Below are positions 1 through 9,151 of a DNA stretch of 64,000 bases, piece by piece. The stretch lies in NCBI GenBank assembly GCA_027013095.1, contig JALUYI010000006.1, positions 1 to 64,000 on the forward strand. The letters run 5' to 3'. The stretch's first letter is position 1, and every line of letters begins with the position of its first letter. The DNA is from Paracoccaceae bacterium (GTDB lineage Bacteria > Pseudomonadota > Alphaproteobacteria > Rhodobacterales > Rhodobacteraceae). The position numbers were made by a program, and so were the translations under genes. A model generated the notes under the pieces. That model saw nothing but the letters and a program-made list of their open reading frames with translations. It made no database searches and was not told where the DNA came from.

Positions 1-59
1 CTCCCCTAACAAATGTTGCTCCATTTGGTGCTACCCTCCAAATTACCGATCTCGGCAAA

Positions 60-308
60 TCAGATCAGAATCTTGCGAGGGGCAAAAGGCTGGAAATGGA
101 TGGGGTGCTCGCACCGTTTACCCTGCACTGGGTCATGGATGTGGTCTTTCACGACGGCCTGATGCGCCTGCGAACCGGCAACGGGCTGGCAAATAGCCGT
201 GATCCGGCAAGCTGCCCTCAACATCTTCAAACAGATCAACGACAGGGCAAGTTTGAAAGTCCAAAGAAAAACAGCCGCTTGGGATGACGAATATCTCTTC
301 TCGGCCAT
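60..308 (-). CDS. possible small hypothetical protein downstream of gltB
   Basis: An open frame of about 82 codons lies downstream of gltB on the same strand. It has a hydrophobic stretch near the N-terminus (VFLWTFKLALSLICL) and several His and Cys residues in the C-terminal half. ATG at 308 is used; a TTG at 332 would add eight residues. Neither start has a clear ribosome binding site. I do not recognise the product, and it may be spurious. The rest of the first 451 bases shows no convincing gene or terminator. Confidence 0.22.
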   Translation of the reverse strand: MAEKRYSSSQAAVFLWTFKLALSLICLKMLRAACRITAICQPVAGSQAHQAVVKDHIHDPVQGKRCEHPIHFQPFAPRKILI

Positions 309-451
309 CTCGAAAACCGAATAAGATCTCAAGCGATTCCCATGCGTGCGCGCCGCTTACGGTGAAACAGCCCAGCCGATGTGCCGGTGCGCGGATTGCG
401 CAGGATTCTCCCCGACCGGACGAGGTAAAGATCCGGCCGGGAATTCGCCCA

Positions 452-3400
452 TCAGGCCGTCAGGCTTGCCGTGTCATCCGTCAGCGGATGCGGCAGATGG
501 GCCAACATTTCCTTGGGGCAAACCTGCAGAAAGCGGCTGCGCTCACGATCCCAGTTCAGCAGGATATCCCGGGCGCGAGGGCTGCCGGTCTCGGCCAGAT
601 GCTGCTCGATCAGGGGTTTTAACTGATCCTCCCAATGGGCCGAGGCCAGCGGGGTGAGCACCAGAGATTCGGTATTTACCTGCTCGGCCGACAGGCCATA
701 GGGGTCGTAGAGATAGGCCATCCCGCCGGTCATGCCAGCGCCAAAGTTCATTCCGATTTCGCCAAGAATGACGGCAACGCCGCCGGTCATGTATTCGCAT
801 CCATTGCTTCCACAGCCTTCGACGACGACCTGAGCGCCGGAATTGCGCACAGCAAAACGTTCACCCGCGCGGCCGTTTGCAAACAGCTTGCCATCGGTTG
901 CGCCATAAAGAACGGTGTTGCCGATGATGGTATTCTCGGCTGCTGTCAGCGGCGAAATCAGGGGCGGGCGCACAACGATGATTCCGCCGGACAGCCCCTT
1001 GCCGACATAATCGTTGGCATCCCCTGAGACCTCGATCTTTAGCCCGGGCGCTGCAAATGCCCCTAACGATTGGCCGGCGGAACCGGACAACTTGACCGTC
1101 AGGTGGTCCGGCTGCAGGGTGTTGCGCATGCCAAATCGGCGCACGATCATGCTGGAGGCCCGCGCTCCGATGGTGCGGTGGGTGTTCTGGACCGTGTAAG
1201 ACAGCTGCATCTTTTCGCCGTCCTCGAAAAACCGTGCGCCATCCTTGATGATTTCCGCGTCCAGCGTGTCGGGAACGTCCTGACGTGCCTTTTTGCGATC
1301 ATATCGGATCTGGTGCCCTTCATCGACCGACAGCAACATCGGGTTCAGGTCCAGATCGTCCAGATGCGCCGAGCCACGGCTGACCTGAGTCAAGAGGTCG
1401 GCACGCCCGATTACCTCATCGAGGCTGCGGACGCCGATACTGGCCAGAATCTCGCGCACTTCCTGTGCATAAAAGGTGATCAGATTGACGACTTTCTCGG
1501 CCGTCCCGGTAAATTTCTTGCGCAGTCGCTCGTCCTGCACACAAACGCCAACTGGGCAGGTGTTGCTTTGGCATTGGCGCACCATGATGCACCCCATGGC
1601 GATCAGGGCTGCAGTGCCGATGCCGAATTCCTCGGCCCCCATCATGGCGGCGATGACAATATCACGTCCGGTGCGCAGGCCACCGTCGGTGCGCAGCGTG
1701 ACGCGGTCGCGCAGCTTGTTCATGGCCAGCACCTGATGCGCCTCGGTCAGCCCCATTTCCCAAGGCAGGCCGGCATATTTGATGCTGGTGGCCGGGCTGG
1801 CCCCGGTACCGCCATTGTGCCCCGAGATCAGGATCACATCGGCCTTGGCTTTTGCAACGCCGGCGGCAATCGTGCCGACGCCGCTGGCCGCCACCAGTTT
1901 GACCGTGACCTTGGCGCGAGGGTTTATCTGCTTGAGATCATAAATCAGCTGCGCCAGATCTTCGATCGAATAGATGTCGTGATGCGGCGGTGGGCTGATC
2001 AATGTCACGCCGGGGGTCGAGTGGCGCAGACGCGCGATCAGCTCGGTCACCTTGATGCCGGGCAGCTGGCCGCCCTCGCCGGGCTTGGCCCCCTGGGCAA
2101 CCTTGATTTCAAGTTCTTCGCAGTGGTTCAGATACTCGGCCGTCACGCCAAAGCGGCCCGAGGCAACCTGCTTGATCTTGGCGCTGGGGTTGTCGCCGTT
2201 GGGTTCGGGCGTGAAATGGGCCGGATCCTCGCCGCCTTCACCGCTGTCGGATTTCGCGCCGATGCGGTTCATCGCGATGTTCAGCGTTTTGTGCGCTTCG
2301 GGACTGAGGGCGCCAAGGCTCATCCCTGGGGTGACGAAACGCTTGCGGATAGCGGTGATCGACTCGACCTCTTCCAGCGGGACCGGACGAGACTGTGGCT
2401 TGAAATCCAGAAGATCGCGCAAATGGATCGGCGGGTTGGCGCGCATTTTTGCCGCGTATTGTTTCCAGAGGTCAAACGAGGCCCGCTCACAGGCGGTTTG
2501 CAACAGGTGGATATTCTGGGCTTGCCACGCGTGTTTCTCGCCGTCGGCACGGGATTTGTAAAAGCCGCCAATGGGCAGAACCGTTGCCCCGCTGCGCCAG
2601 CCCCGAGCATGAACCTTGCTGATCTTATGCTGGATTCCGGTGACCCCGATGCCGGAAATGCGGCTGTGCATGCCCGGGAAATACTCGGCCACCATCGAGC
2701 GGCTAAGGCCCACCGCCTCAAAATTCAATCCCCCCCGATAAGAGGAGATGACCGAGATTCCCATCTTTGACATGATCTTTAACAGTCCCTGATTGACCGC
2801 CTCGCCATATCGGGCCACCGCCACGTCAAGCGGCCCTTCCAGCAGACCCCGCTCGACCCGCTCGGCAATCGAATCCTGGGCAAGATAGGCGTTGACTGTG
2901 GTTGCACCACAGCCGATCAGAACCGCAAAATAATGCGGGTCCATACATTCGGCAGCCCGCACATTGAGCGAGCAGAAGGTGCGCAGGCCCTTGCGTGTCA
3001 GATGCGAATGCACTGCCGAGGTGGCCAGAATCATCGGCATTGCGACCTTGTCGGTGTCTTGGTGATGGTCGGTCAGGATCAGATGCATGGCACCGGCGCG
3101 CACCGCATCCTCGGCCTCAGCCCGCAGTTTTTCCAGCCCCGCGCGCAACGTGCCGTCGCCCCCGTCGCGGGCAAAGCTGCAGTCCAGCTCGGCTGCGGCG
3201 GGTCCAAAATGTGCCACCATCTCGACAAACTTTGCGTTTGACACAAGCGGGCTTTCCAGTGTCAGGATTTCGGTTTGCGAGTTGTCCTCATCCAGCACGT
3301 TCTTGAGATTCCCGAACCGGGTTTTCAGGCTCATCACCCGATATTCGCGCAGGCTATCAATGGGCGGATTGGTGACCTGACTGAAGTTCTGGCGAAAGAA

Positions 3401-4987
3401 ATGGCTGAGCGGACGGTATTGGTCGGACAGGACCGCCTGCGGGGTATCGTCACCCATCGAGGCAAGGGACTCTTTTCCGTCCTCGGCCATGGGGTGCAGG
3501 ATCTGCTCCAACCCCTCGATGGTAAAGCCGGCGGCGATCTGGCGCCGGTGCAGGTCTGCGCCAGTGAATAATGTCGCCTCGCGGGCGTGTCCGGTTTCCT
3601 TTTCCAGATCAACGATCGAGCCGACCCAATCGCCAAACGGACGGGCCGCAGCCAGTTCGTCCTTCAGTGCGCGGTCGTGCAAAAGACGCCCCTCGGCCAT
3701 GTCAACGGCCAACATCTGACCGGGACCCAGCGCCCCTTTTTCGATGACGCCGGTTTCATCCACCGGCACCATGCCGCTTTCCGAGCCGGCCATCACCAGC
3801 CCGTCATTGGTCACCACATAGCGCATCGGGCGCAAACCATTGCGATCCAGTCCGGCGCAGACCCAGCGCCCGTCGGTCATTGCCAGCGCCGCCGGTCCGT
3901 CCCACGGCTCCATCACCGAGTTGCAATAGGAATACATGTCCTGCCATGCCTTGGGCATTTCAATGGTCGAGTTCGACCAGCTTTCGGGCACCATCATGGT
4001 CTTGGCCATTGGCGCGTTGCGGCCCGCCCGAACCATGACCTCGAATACCGCATCCAGTGCGGCGCTGTCGCTGGAGCCATCGGCAACGATCGGTTTGATG
4101 TCTTCGGCGTGATCTCCGAATGCGGCCGAGGCCATGCGGATTTCATGGCTCTTCATCCAGTTGAGGTTGCCCTTCAGCGTGTTGATCTCGCCATTATGGG
4201 CCAGCATGCGAAACGGCTGCGCCAACCACCATTGCGGAAAGGTATTGGTGGAATACCGCTGATGATAGATGGCGAATGCGCTGACAAAGCGCTCGTCCTG
4301 CAAATCCGGGTAAAAGACCGAGACCTGTTCGGCCAGCATCATGCCCTTGTAGATGATCGAACGGCACGAAAGTGAGCAAATATAAAGATCCTTGACCCGC
4401 GCCGCGGCCGCCTGTTTCTCAATGCGGCGGCGGATGATGTAAAGCTCGCGTTCGAATGCTTCTTCATCCACGCCTTTTGCGTTCGAGATCAGGATCTGCT
4501 CAATCTCGGGGCGGGTGGCATTGGCCTTTTCGCCGAGGCAACTGACATCGACCGGGACGTGCCGCCATCCGTATATGGCATAGCCCATCGCCAGAACCTC
4601 GGCTTCGATGATCGTACGACAGGCCTCTTGCGCAGCAAAATCGGTCCGCGGCAAAAAAATCTGGCCAACCGCAATCAGGGTGTTTTCATCGGGCTCGTGG
4701 CCAGTGCGCCGGATCTGGTCGTAAAAGAAGCGAACTGGAATTTGCACGTGTATCCCGGCGCCATCCCCGGTTTTTCCGTCCGCATCCACGGCGCCGCGAT
4801 GCCAGACCGCCTTTAGCGCCTTGATGCCATTTTCCACCACCTGACGGCTGGGTGTGCCGTCAACAGATACGACAAGGCCAACCCCGCACGAGGAATGTTC
4901 GTCCTCGGGGCAATACATGCCTTTTGCAGCGATCCGCTGGCGTTTTTTCTGTTCGGTTGCGGCCCAGTTCTGGTCAAATCGTGTCAT
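452..4987 (-). CDS. gltB: glutamate synthase (NADPH) large subunit
   Basis: Alpha subunit of GOGAT, which makes two glutamates from glutamine and 2-oxoglutarate with electrons from GltD. The protein has 1511 residues, as usual for bacterial GltB. A short propeptide precedes the catalytic Cys at about residue 34 (HSSCGVGLVV), the N-terminal nucleophile of the class II glutaminase domain after processing. The central and FMN-binding synthase domains follow, with the 3Fe-4S cysteines in CIMVRQCQSNTCPVGV. The C-terminal GXGXG-rich beta-helix domain is present (GSNGCEYMTGG). ATG at 4987 was chosen because AAGGAG lies just upstream and the conserved N-terminus fits; the longer frame to 5029 lacks support. 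The start overlaps the end of the upstream GFA gene by 14 bases, so translation is probably coupled. Confidence 0.98.
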   Translation of the reverse strand: MTRFDQNWAATEQKKRQRIAAKGMYCPEDEHSSCGVGLVVSVDGTPSRQVVENGIKALKAVWHRGAVDADGKTGDGAGIHVQIPVRFFYDQIRRTGHEPDENTLIAVGQIFLPRTDFAAQEACRTIIEAEVLAMGYAIYGWRHVPVDVSCLGEKANATRPEIEQILISNAKGVDEEAFERELYIIRRRIEKQAAAARVKDLYICSLSCRSIIYKGMMLAEQVSVFYPDLQDERFVSAFAIYHQRYSTNTFPQWWLAQPFRMLAHNGEINTLKGNLNWMKSHEIRMASAAFGDHAEDIKPIVADGSSDSAALDAVFEVMVRAGRNAPMAKTMMVPESWSNSTIEMPKAWQDMYSYCNSVMEPWDGPAALAMTDGRWVCAGLDRNGLRPMRYVVTNDGLVMAGSESGMVPVDETGVIEKGALGPGQMLAVDMAEGRLLHDRALKDELAAARPFGDWVGSIVDLEKETGHAREATLFTGADLHRRQIAAGFTIEGLEQILHPMAEDGKESLASMGDDTPQAVLSDQYRPLSHFFRQNFSQVTNPPIDSLREYRVMSLKTRFGNLKNVLDEDNSQTEILTLESPLVSNAKFVEMVAHFGPAAAELDCSFARDGGDGTLRAGLEKLRAEAEDAVRAGAMHLILTDHHQDTDKVAMPMILATSAVHSHLTRKGLRTFCSLNVRAAECMDPHYFAVLIGCGATTVNAYLAQDSIAERVERGLLEGPLDVAVARYGEAVNQGLLKIMSKMGISVISSYRGGLNFEAVGLSRSMVAEYFPGMHSRISGIGVTGIQHKISKVHARGWRSGATVLPIGGFYKSRADGEKHAWQAQNIHLLQTACERASFDLWKQYAAKMRANPPIHLRDLLDFKPQSRPVPLEEVESITAIRKRFVTPGMSLGALSPEAHKTLNIAMNRIGAKSDSGEGGEDPAHFTPEPNGDNPSAKIKQVASGRFGVTAEYLNHCEELEIKVAQGAKPGEGGQLPGIKVTELIARLRHSTPGVTLISPPPHHDIYSIEDLAQLIYDLKQINPRAKVTVKLVAASGVGTIAAGVAKAKADVILISGHNGGTGASPATSIKYAGLPWEMGLTEAHQVLAMNKLRDRVTLRTDGGLRTGRDIVIAAMMGAEEFGIGTAALIAMGCIMVRQCQSNTCPVGVCVQDERLRKKFTGTAEKVVNLITFYAQEVREILASIGVRSLDEVIGRADLLTQVSRGSAHLDDLDLNPMLLSVDEGHQIRYDRKKARQDVPDTLDAEIIKDGARFFEDGEKMQLSYTVQNTHRTIGARASSMIVRRFGMRNTLQPDHLTVKLSGSAGQSLGAFAAPGLKIEVSGDANDYVGKGLSGGIIVVRPPLISPLTAAENTIIGNTVLYGATDGKLFANGRAGERFAVRNSGAQVVVEGCGSNGCEYMTGGVAVILGEIGMNFGAGMTGGMAYLYDPYGLSAEQVNTESLVLTPLASAHWEDQLKPLIEQHLAETGSPRARDILLNWDRERSRFLQVCPKEMLAHLPHPLTDDTASLTA

Positions 4988-5444
4988 TGGATTGCTCCTT
5001 GGAAACATGGCCCGGGCGGAATTTTGCAAACACTTCGGCGCGGGTCATTTTCTTGGTGTCGCCGGCAAACGCAAAAGCGTCGGGCTTGACGTCGTGGTAA
5101 ATCTCGCTCACCAGCCGCATCCCGGCGGTATCGTCAAAGAGGCCGATGGGCAGCTCGAAATTACCGCTCCAGACGCCTCCGTCAGTCACCCTGTACCAGA
5201 GGTGGGTGCCGCAAAGGTCGCACCAGGCGCGCTCGGCCCAGGCCGAGGATTGCACGCGCTTGATATGTTCAGTGCCAAAAAAGCGGACATTTCCTTCGGG
5301 CACGGCAGTTGCAAGAAACGCGGCACCCGTCCAGCGACGGCACATGTCGCAGTGGCAGGCGCCGAATTCGTCGGGAACACCGCGGGCGGTCAGCGTGACC
5401 GCGCCACACATGCAGCGTCCGGTCCGGTCGTGGGTTGCGCTCAT
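4974..5444 (-). CDS. GFA-family (CENP-V/GFA domain) zinc protein
   Basis: A 156-residue single-domain protein of the glutathione-dependent formaldehyde-activating enzyme (GFA) fold. The zinc-binding cysteines are visible in family order: CMCG near residue 11, CHCDMC near residue 30, and CDLC in the middle (WCDLCGTHLWYR). Some family members bind glutathione and formaldehyde, but most are uncharacterised and this one cannot be assigned a reaction. It sits inside the glutamate synthase operon: its ATG overlaps the gltD stop by four bases and its end overlaps the gltB start by 14. It must be co-transcribed with both, which suggests a role tied to glutamate or glutathione metabolism, but this is inference. 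Confidence 0.85.
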   Translation of the reverse strand: MSATHDRTGRCMCGAVTLTARGVPDEFGACHCDMCRRWTGAAFLATAVPEGNVRFFGTEHIKRVQSSAWAERAWCDLCGTHLWYRVTDGGVWSGNFELPIGLFDDTAGMRLVSEIYHDVKPDAFAFAGDTKKMTRAEVFAKFRPGHVSKEQSNDTI

Positions 5445-6883
5445 GGCGCCACCCGCGCTGCGGCCTGGGCCTTGTCCAGATCGGCAAGGATCGAGGCAGC
5501 CGCCGCACGGCCATCGGCAATCGCCCAGACCACCAGAGAGGCCCCGCGCACGATATCCCCGACCGCATAGACCCCCTTGGTCGGGGTGCGGTGGGTCAGG
5601 AAATCTGTCTTTAACGTGCCCCAGTCGGTGACCGAAAGATCTGGCGCATTCCAGTCCTCGGGCAGGTTTTCCGGCAAGAAGCCCAGCGCCTTGATGACCA
5701 GATCCGCAGGCTCGGTATAATCTGCCCCCTCGATCTCTTGGGGGGATTGGCGGCCACTGGCGTCGGGCGCGCCCAGACGCATGCGGGCCACACGCACACC
5801 CGTGACACGGCCTTCGCCGACAAAAGCGCGGGGCGTCGTCAGCCAGACGAACTCGACCCCTTCCTCCTCGGCGTTGCGCGTTTCACGCTGGCTGCCGGGC
5901 ATGTTTGCACGGTCACGCCGGTACAGACATTTGACCGAGGTCGCCCCCTGCCTGATTGCCGTGCGGACGCAATCCATCGCCGTATCGCCGCCACCAATTA
6001 CAACGACGCGCTTGCCTGCGGCCGAGATTTGGCCGGTGTCGATCTCGGGAACCGTATCACCAAAATTCACCCGATTGGAGGCCGTCAGATAGTCGATCGC
6101 GCGCACAATTCCACCCAGCCCGGCCCCCGGCACGCTGAGATCGCGGGACTTGTAAACGCCGGTAGCAATCAACACTGCATCATGACGCACGCAAAGGTCG
6201 GCAAAGGCAATATCGGTTCCGACGGCGCAATTCAAAACAAAGTTCACGCCGCTGTCCTCAAGCTGTTTTACCCGCCGCATGACGATCTCTTTTTCCAGCT
6301 TGAATGCGGGAATTCCGTAGGTCATCAACCCTCCTGCCCGGTCCGCGCGTTCATAAACCGTGACCTGAAGGCCAGCACGGCGCAGATGATCGGCCGCGGC
6401 CAGCCCACCGGGCCCCGAGCCGATGATTCCGACACTTTCCGTGCGCGCAACTGTTGGCGCAATCGGCCTGACCCAGCCGTTCTGCCACGCGGTATCAGTG
6501 ATATATTTTTCCACGGCGCCGATTGTCACCGTCTCAAAGCCAGCCTGTTCGATAACGCAGTTCCCCTCGCACAGGCGGTCCTGTGGGCAAATGCGCCCAC
6601 AGATTTCGGGAAAGCTGTTGGTTGCCTGAGACAAGGCGTAGGCCTCTTCCAGACGCCCCTCGGCGGTCATGCGCAGCCAGTCGGGGATATTATTGTGCAG
6701 CGGGCAATGCGACTGACAGAACGGCACCCCGCATTGCGAACAACGACTGGCCTGCTCTTCAGCCTTGGCGCGGGCAAAATCGGCATAAATCTCGTGGTAG
6801 TCCTGATTGCGCAGCGTTGCCTCGCGCTTTTCCGGCATGTCCCGGCTGACCGAAACAAATTTCAACATTTTCTGCAAGGCCAT
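5441..6883 (-). CDS. gltD: glutamate synthase (NADPH) small subunit
   Basis: Beta subunit of GOGAT, which oxidises NADPH through FAD and passes electrons to GltB. The N-terminal domain carries the 4Fe-4S cysteine motifs (CSQCGVPFCQSHCP and CGRICPQDRLCEGNC). An FAD-binding GxGxxG (GIIGSGPGGLAAADHL) follows, then an NADPH-binding motif (VVVIGGGDTAMDC) and a C-terminal FAD motif (YAVGDIVRGASLVVWAI). With about 480 residues it matches the family. ATG at 6883 is preferred, with AGGA ten bases upstream; an in-frame GTG at 6889 sits too close to that site. It is the first gene of the gltD-GFA-gltB operon. The AT-rich stretch 6890-7098 upstream should contain the operon promoter. Confidence 0.97.
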   Translation of the reverse strand: MALQKMLKFVSVSRDMPEKREATLRNQDYHEIYADFARAKAEEQASRCSQCGVPFCQSHCPLHNNIPDWLRMTAEGRLEEAYALSQATNSFPEICGRICPQDRLCEGNCVIEQAGFETVTIGAVEKYITDTAWQNGWVRPIAPTVARTESVGIIGSGPGGLAAADHLRRAGLQVTVYERADRAGGLMTYGIPAFKLEKEIVMRRVKQLEDSGVNFVLNCAVGTDIAFADLCVRHDAVLIATGVYKSRDLSVPGAGLGGIVRAIDYLTASNRVNFGDTVPEIDTGQISAAGKRVVVIGGGDTAMDCVRTAIRQGATSVKCLYRRDRANMPGSQRETRNAEEEGVEFVWLTTPRAFVGEGRVTGVRVARMRLGAPDASGRQSPQEIEGADYTEPADLVIKALGFLPENLPEDWNAPDLSVTDWGTLKTDFLTHRTPTKGVYAVGDIVRGASLVVWAIADGRAAAASILADLDKAQAAARVAP

Positions 6884-7098
6884 GGTCACAACGTCCTGAA
6901 TTCAGCGTGGACCTTGCTTTTAAATGGGGGAATCCGGAAATAAAAGACAGTATTGCTGACCTTTATAGTGGCTTATTTTATAATTTTTCCCGACTGCGTC
7001 AATTACGCCGGGTTTATAGGTCAATATTAATTACCTATTATCCGACCCATACCCTTACCAGTGCCGGCCTCTCGCCAAAATGCCTGCAAAAGCGGCGG

Positions 7099-8094
7099 TC
7101 AAATTTCCCTTAACTTTTGGGCTGATTCCTTGATCGCCTGATACTGTCCGGCCGGACGATAGCAATAAAGATAGGCCTCCAGCTCGGCCTCCATCGGCGT
7201 TGGTTGCAGGCCAAGATCGGCAAACCCTTTTGCGCCCGGAGCCACGATATTGTCATGGCGCAGCTGGCGAACCTGATCGCGCGTCAGAATTTTGTTGGTG
7301 AAAAGGCCCATAGACATGCTCTGGAACAGATCAAAGAACCAAGCGTTGATTCGGGCGATCCAGAACGGCCACGAGATCACCAGAGCCGGACGACGAATGA
7401 TTTTCAGCATCCGTGTGATCAGACCGCGAAAAGTCACGACCTCAGGTCCGCCCAACTCATAAACGCCGGGTTGTGCCAGTCCGTCAACCGCGCGCACGGC
7501 CGCGGCAGCAACATCATCGACAAATACCGGCTGAAAGCGGCACGAGGCTCCGACAACAGGCAAGACAAGGGTATATTTTGCCAGCGCCGCAAAGCGATTG
7601 AAAAACTTGTCCTCCGGCCCAAAGATCAATGACGGGCGCAGGATCACCGCATCGGGAAAGGCGGCCCTGATCTCGGCCTCGCCGGCGGCCTTGGTTCGGG
7701 CATATGTGCTGTCCGAGCCGGCGTCCGCACCAATGGACGATAGCGAAACAAGAGTGGTCGTGCCCGCATCGGCCGCCGCCCGCGCGATTGTTCCCGCCGC
7801 CCGAGTATGAATGTCCTCAAACGTCTGCCGGCCAGTCTCATTCAGTATGCCGACGCAATTCACGACCGCGTCAGCCCCTGCGACTGCAGTCCGCACCATG
7901 TCCTCGTCGCGCACATTGGCAAAAATCGGCTCGACCTGCCCCGGAGCGCCATAAGTCCGCACAAACAAAGCTTCGTTGGGCCGCCGCACAGCCACCCGAA
8001 TACGCCAGCCGTCTCGGGCCAGCCTGCGGGTGATATACCTTCCGACAAATCCTGATCCGCCGAAAATAGTCACAAGTTTTGGGCTGTCGGACAT
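7099..8094 (-). CDS. NDUFA9-like complex I accessory subunit / NAD(P)-binding SDR
   Basis: An atypical short-chain dehydrogenase of about 331 residues related to the 39-kDa NDUFA9 subunit of respiratory complex I. The N-terminus holds the dinucleotide motif VTIFGGSGFVGRYI. The later sequence VVNCVGILNETGRQTFEDIH and the RFQPVFVDDVA motif are typical of this subgroup. In alphaproteobacteria these proteins associate with complex I and probably bind NADPH structurally. ATG at 8094 is placed seven bases after AAAGGAG; the open frame extends further upstream without support. It is monocistronic here and far from any nuo operon. The next upstream features are tRNA genes on the other strand. Confidence 0.9.
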   Translation of the reverse strand: MSDSPKLVTIFGGSGFVGRYITRRLARDGWRIRVAVRRPNEALFVRTYGAPGQVEPIFANVRDEDMVRTAVAGADAVVNCVGILNETGRQTFEDIHTRAAGTIARAAADAGTTTLVSLSSIGADAGSDSTYARTKAAGEAEIRAAFPDAVILRPSLIFGPEDKFFNRFAALAKYTLVLPVVGASCRFQPVFVDDVAAAAVRAVDGLAQPGVYELGGPEVVTFRGLITRMLKIIRRPALVISWPFWIARINAWFFDLFQSMSMGLFTNKILTRDQVRQLRHDNIVAPGAKGFADLGLQPTPMEAELEAYLYCYRPAGQYQAIKESAQKLREI

Positions 8095-8235
8095 CGCGCG
8101 CTCCTTTGATTTTACTGGACTATGCAATAATCCTCTGTGGCGTCGGGAACAAGTTGCAATTATTCTCATTTTGGGCCCCTCTTGGCGTTGACACCGCCCC
8201 CGGCCAAGGATAAATCGCCTTGCACAACGACACCT

Positions 8236-8322
8236 GCCCAGGTGGCGGAATTGGTAGACGCGCTAGCTTCAGGTGCTAGTGTCTGTATGGACGTGGAGGT
8301 TCGAGTCCTCTCCTGGGCACCA
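8236..8322 (+). tRNA. tRNA-Leu (CAG)
   Basis: The 87-base sequence folds as a class II tRNA. Acceptor arms GCCCAGG and CCTGGGC pair, the T arm is GAGGTTCGAGTCCTC, and the anticodon loop TTCAGGT carries CAG. A long variable arm is present and the CCA end is encoded (8320-8322). Confidence 0.97.
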
Positions 8323-8364
8323 GTCGCCTGCAATGCGGTTACGGAATACACCGACCGTCGGCTA

Positions 8365-8441
8365 CGGAGTGTAGCTCAGCCTGGTAGAGCACTGTCTTCG
8401 GGAGGCAGGGGCCGGAGGTTCGAATCCTCTCACTCCGACCA
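8365..8441 (+). tRNA. tRNA-Pro (CGG)
   Basis: The 77-base sequence folds as a tRNA. Acceptor strands CGGAGTG and CACTCCG pair, the D arm is GCTCAGCCTGGTAGAGC, the anticodon loop TTCGGGA carries CGG, the T loop is GTTCGAATC, and CCA is encoded. An integrase remnant lies about 75 bases beyond its 3' end, so the gene may once have been an integration site. A small perfect palindrome (TAAGTC AAA GACTTA, 8443-8457) directly follows it. Confidence 0.97.
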
Positions 8442-8514
8442 ATAAGTCAAAGACTTACCACCTTTGCTTGTTGCCTTTTTGGCCGAGTTTCTTGGCGGCC
8501 GCCAAGAAACCCCC

Positions 8515-8697
8515 TCATTTTCGCCCTTTCGCGTGGTCAAGAACCGCCGCCGTGGCGGCCTGAAAATCCGGGTGGTGGTGAAGATGCACGGCTTCCAGCG
8601 TCTGGATCGACGTGCCGAAGAACCCGGCGGCATCGGCCAGAGGCACGCCCGCCTGCATCGCCCCGGTGATGACGGTGTGTTTCAGGGTGTGCGACAT
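8515..8697 (-). pseudogene. C-terminal remnant of a tyrosine recombinase (phage-type integrase)
   Basis: The 60-residue frame begins SHTLKHTVITGAMQ and continues ADAAGFFGTSIQTLEAVHLHHHPDFQ. This matches the end of phage and island integrases, where box II has the H-x-L-(R/K)-H pattern and the catalytic Tyr lies in a short helix. The Tyr position appears to be replaced (EAVHLHH), and a stop codon lies four codons before the ATG, so the catalytic core and N-terminus are gone. The remnant points toward the tRNA-Pro gene, which is the usual arrangement at an attachment site. The neighbourhood 8698-8866 has no recognisable gene and may be further debris. Confidence 0.6.
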
Positions 8698-8866
8698 GCC
8701 GTGTACTTATTGATTCGACATCTCCATGAGGTGTGGGATGTCCGTGTCAAAGGGTGACCGACATCACCGATATCGGGGTGCATTCCCTCGTCCCAAGGCC
8801 GATCGGTTGCGCATACCTCGAGCGGGGCCGATCGTGCAACGGTCCCGCCCGGGGTTGATCAGGGCA

Positions 8867-9130
8867 TCAATTCTGCCGCAGTTTCTGGCTGCGTTCGTCA
8901 TATTCAGCCGAGTCGATCTCGCCCTTGGCAAAGCGCTCCTGCAGCAGCGCCAGCGCCGATGCGGCGGGGTCTTTCCTGCCGATCAGCGGCGTTTGCGCGC
9001 CTGACAGCCAGCGCACGATAAAGACCACGACCGCAACCATGATTGCAAACCAAAACACCATCATCAATCCTCCAAAAGCCATGCCCCAGCCACTTGCAAC
9101 ACCGGCGCCATTCATCATTTCGTAACCCAT
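8867..9130 (-). CDS. small SHOCT-domain membrane protein
   Basis: An 87-residue protein with one transmembrane segment (GGLMMVFWFAIMVAVVVFIVRWL) followed by a C-terminal SHOCT domain. The SHOCT signature is clear: ALALLQERFAKGEIDSAEYDERSQKL. Such proteins are common beside envelope or metal-stress genes, but their activity is not established. ATG at 9130 follows AAAGGA at a normal distance; an upstream frame start at 9151 has no such site. It is 21 bases downstream of the Met-rich secreted protein gene and is probably co-transcribed with it. Confidence 0.8.
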   Translation of the reverse strand: MGYEMMNGAGVASGWGMAFGGLMMVFWFAIMVAVVVFIVRWLSGAQTPLIGRKDPAASALALLQERFAKGEIDSAEYDERSQKLRQN

Positions 9131-9151
9131 TTTCAGTCCTTTCCCGTTCAA

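Noticed and set aside
1070-2770. A 566-codon open frame on the plus strand opposite gltB
   Set aside because: It lies wholly antisense to the conserved GltB synthase domain and has no recognisable domain. Long antisense frames are normal in GC-rich genes.
8698-8866. Possible insertion-sequence end next to the integrase remnant
   Set aside because: The stretch with GTGTCAAAGGGTGACC and related repeats looks like a transposon terminus, but no transposase frame or matching inverted end was found.
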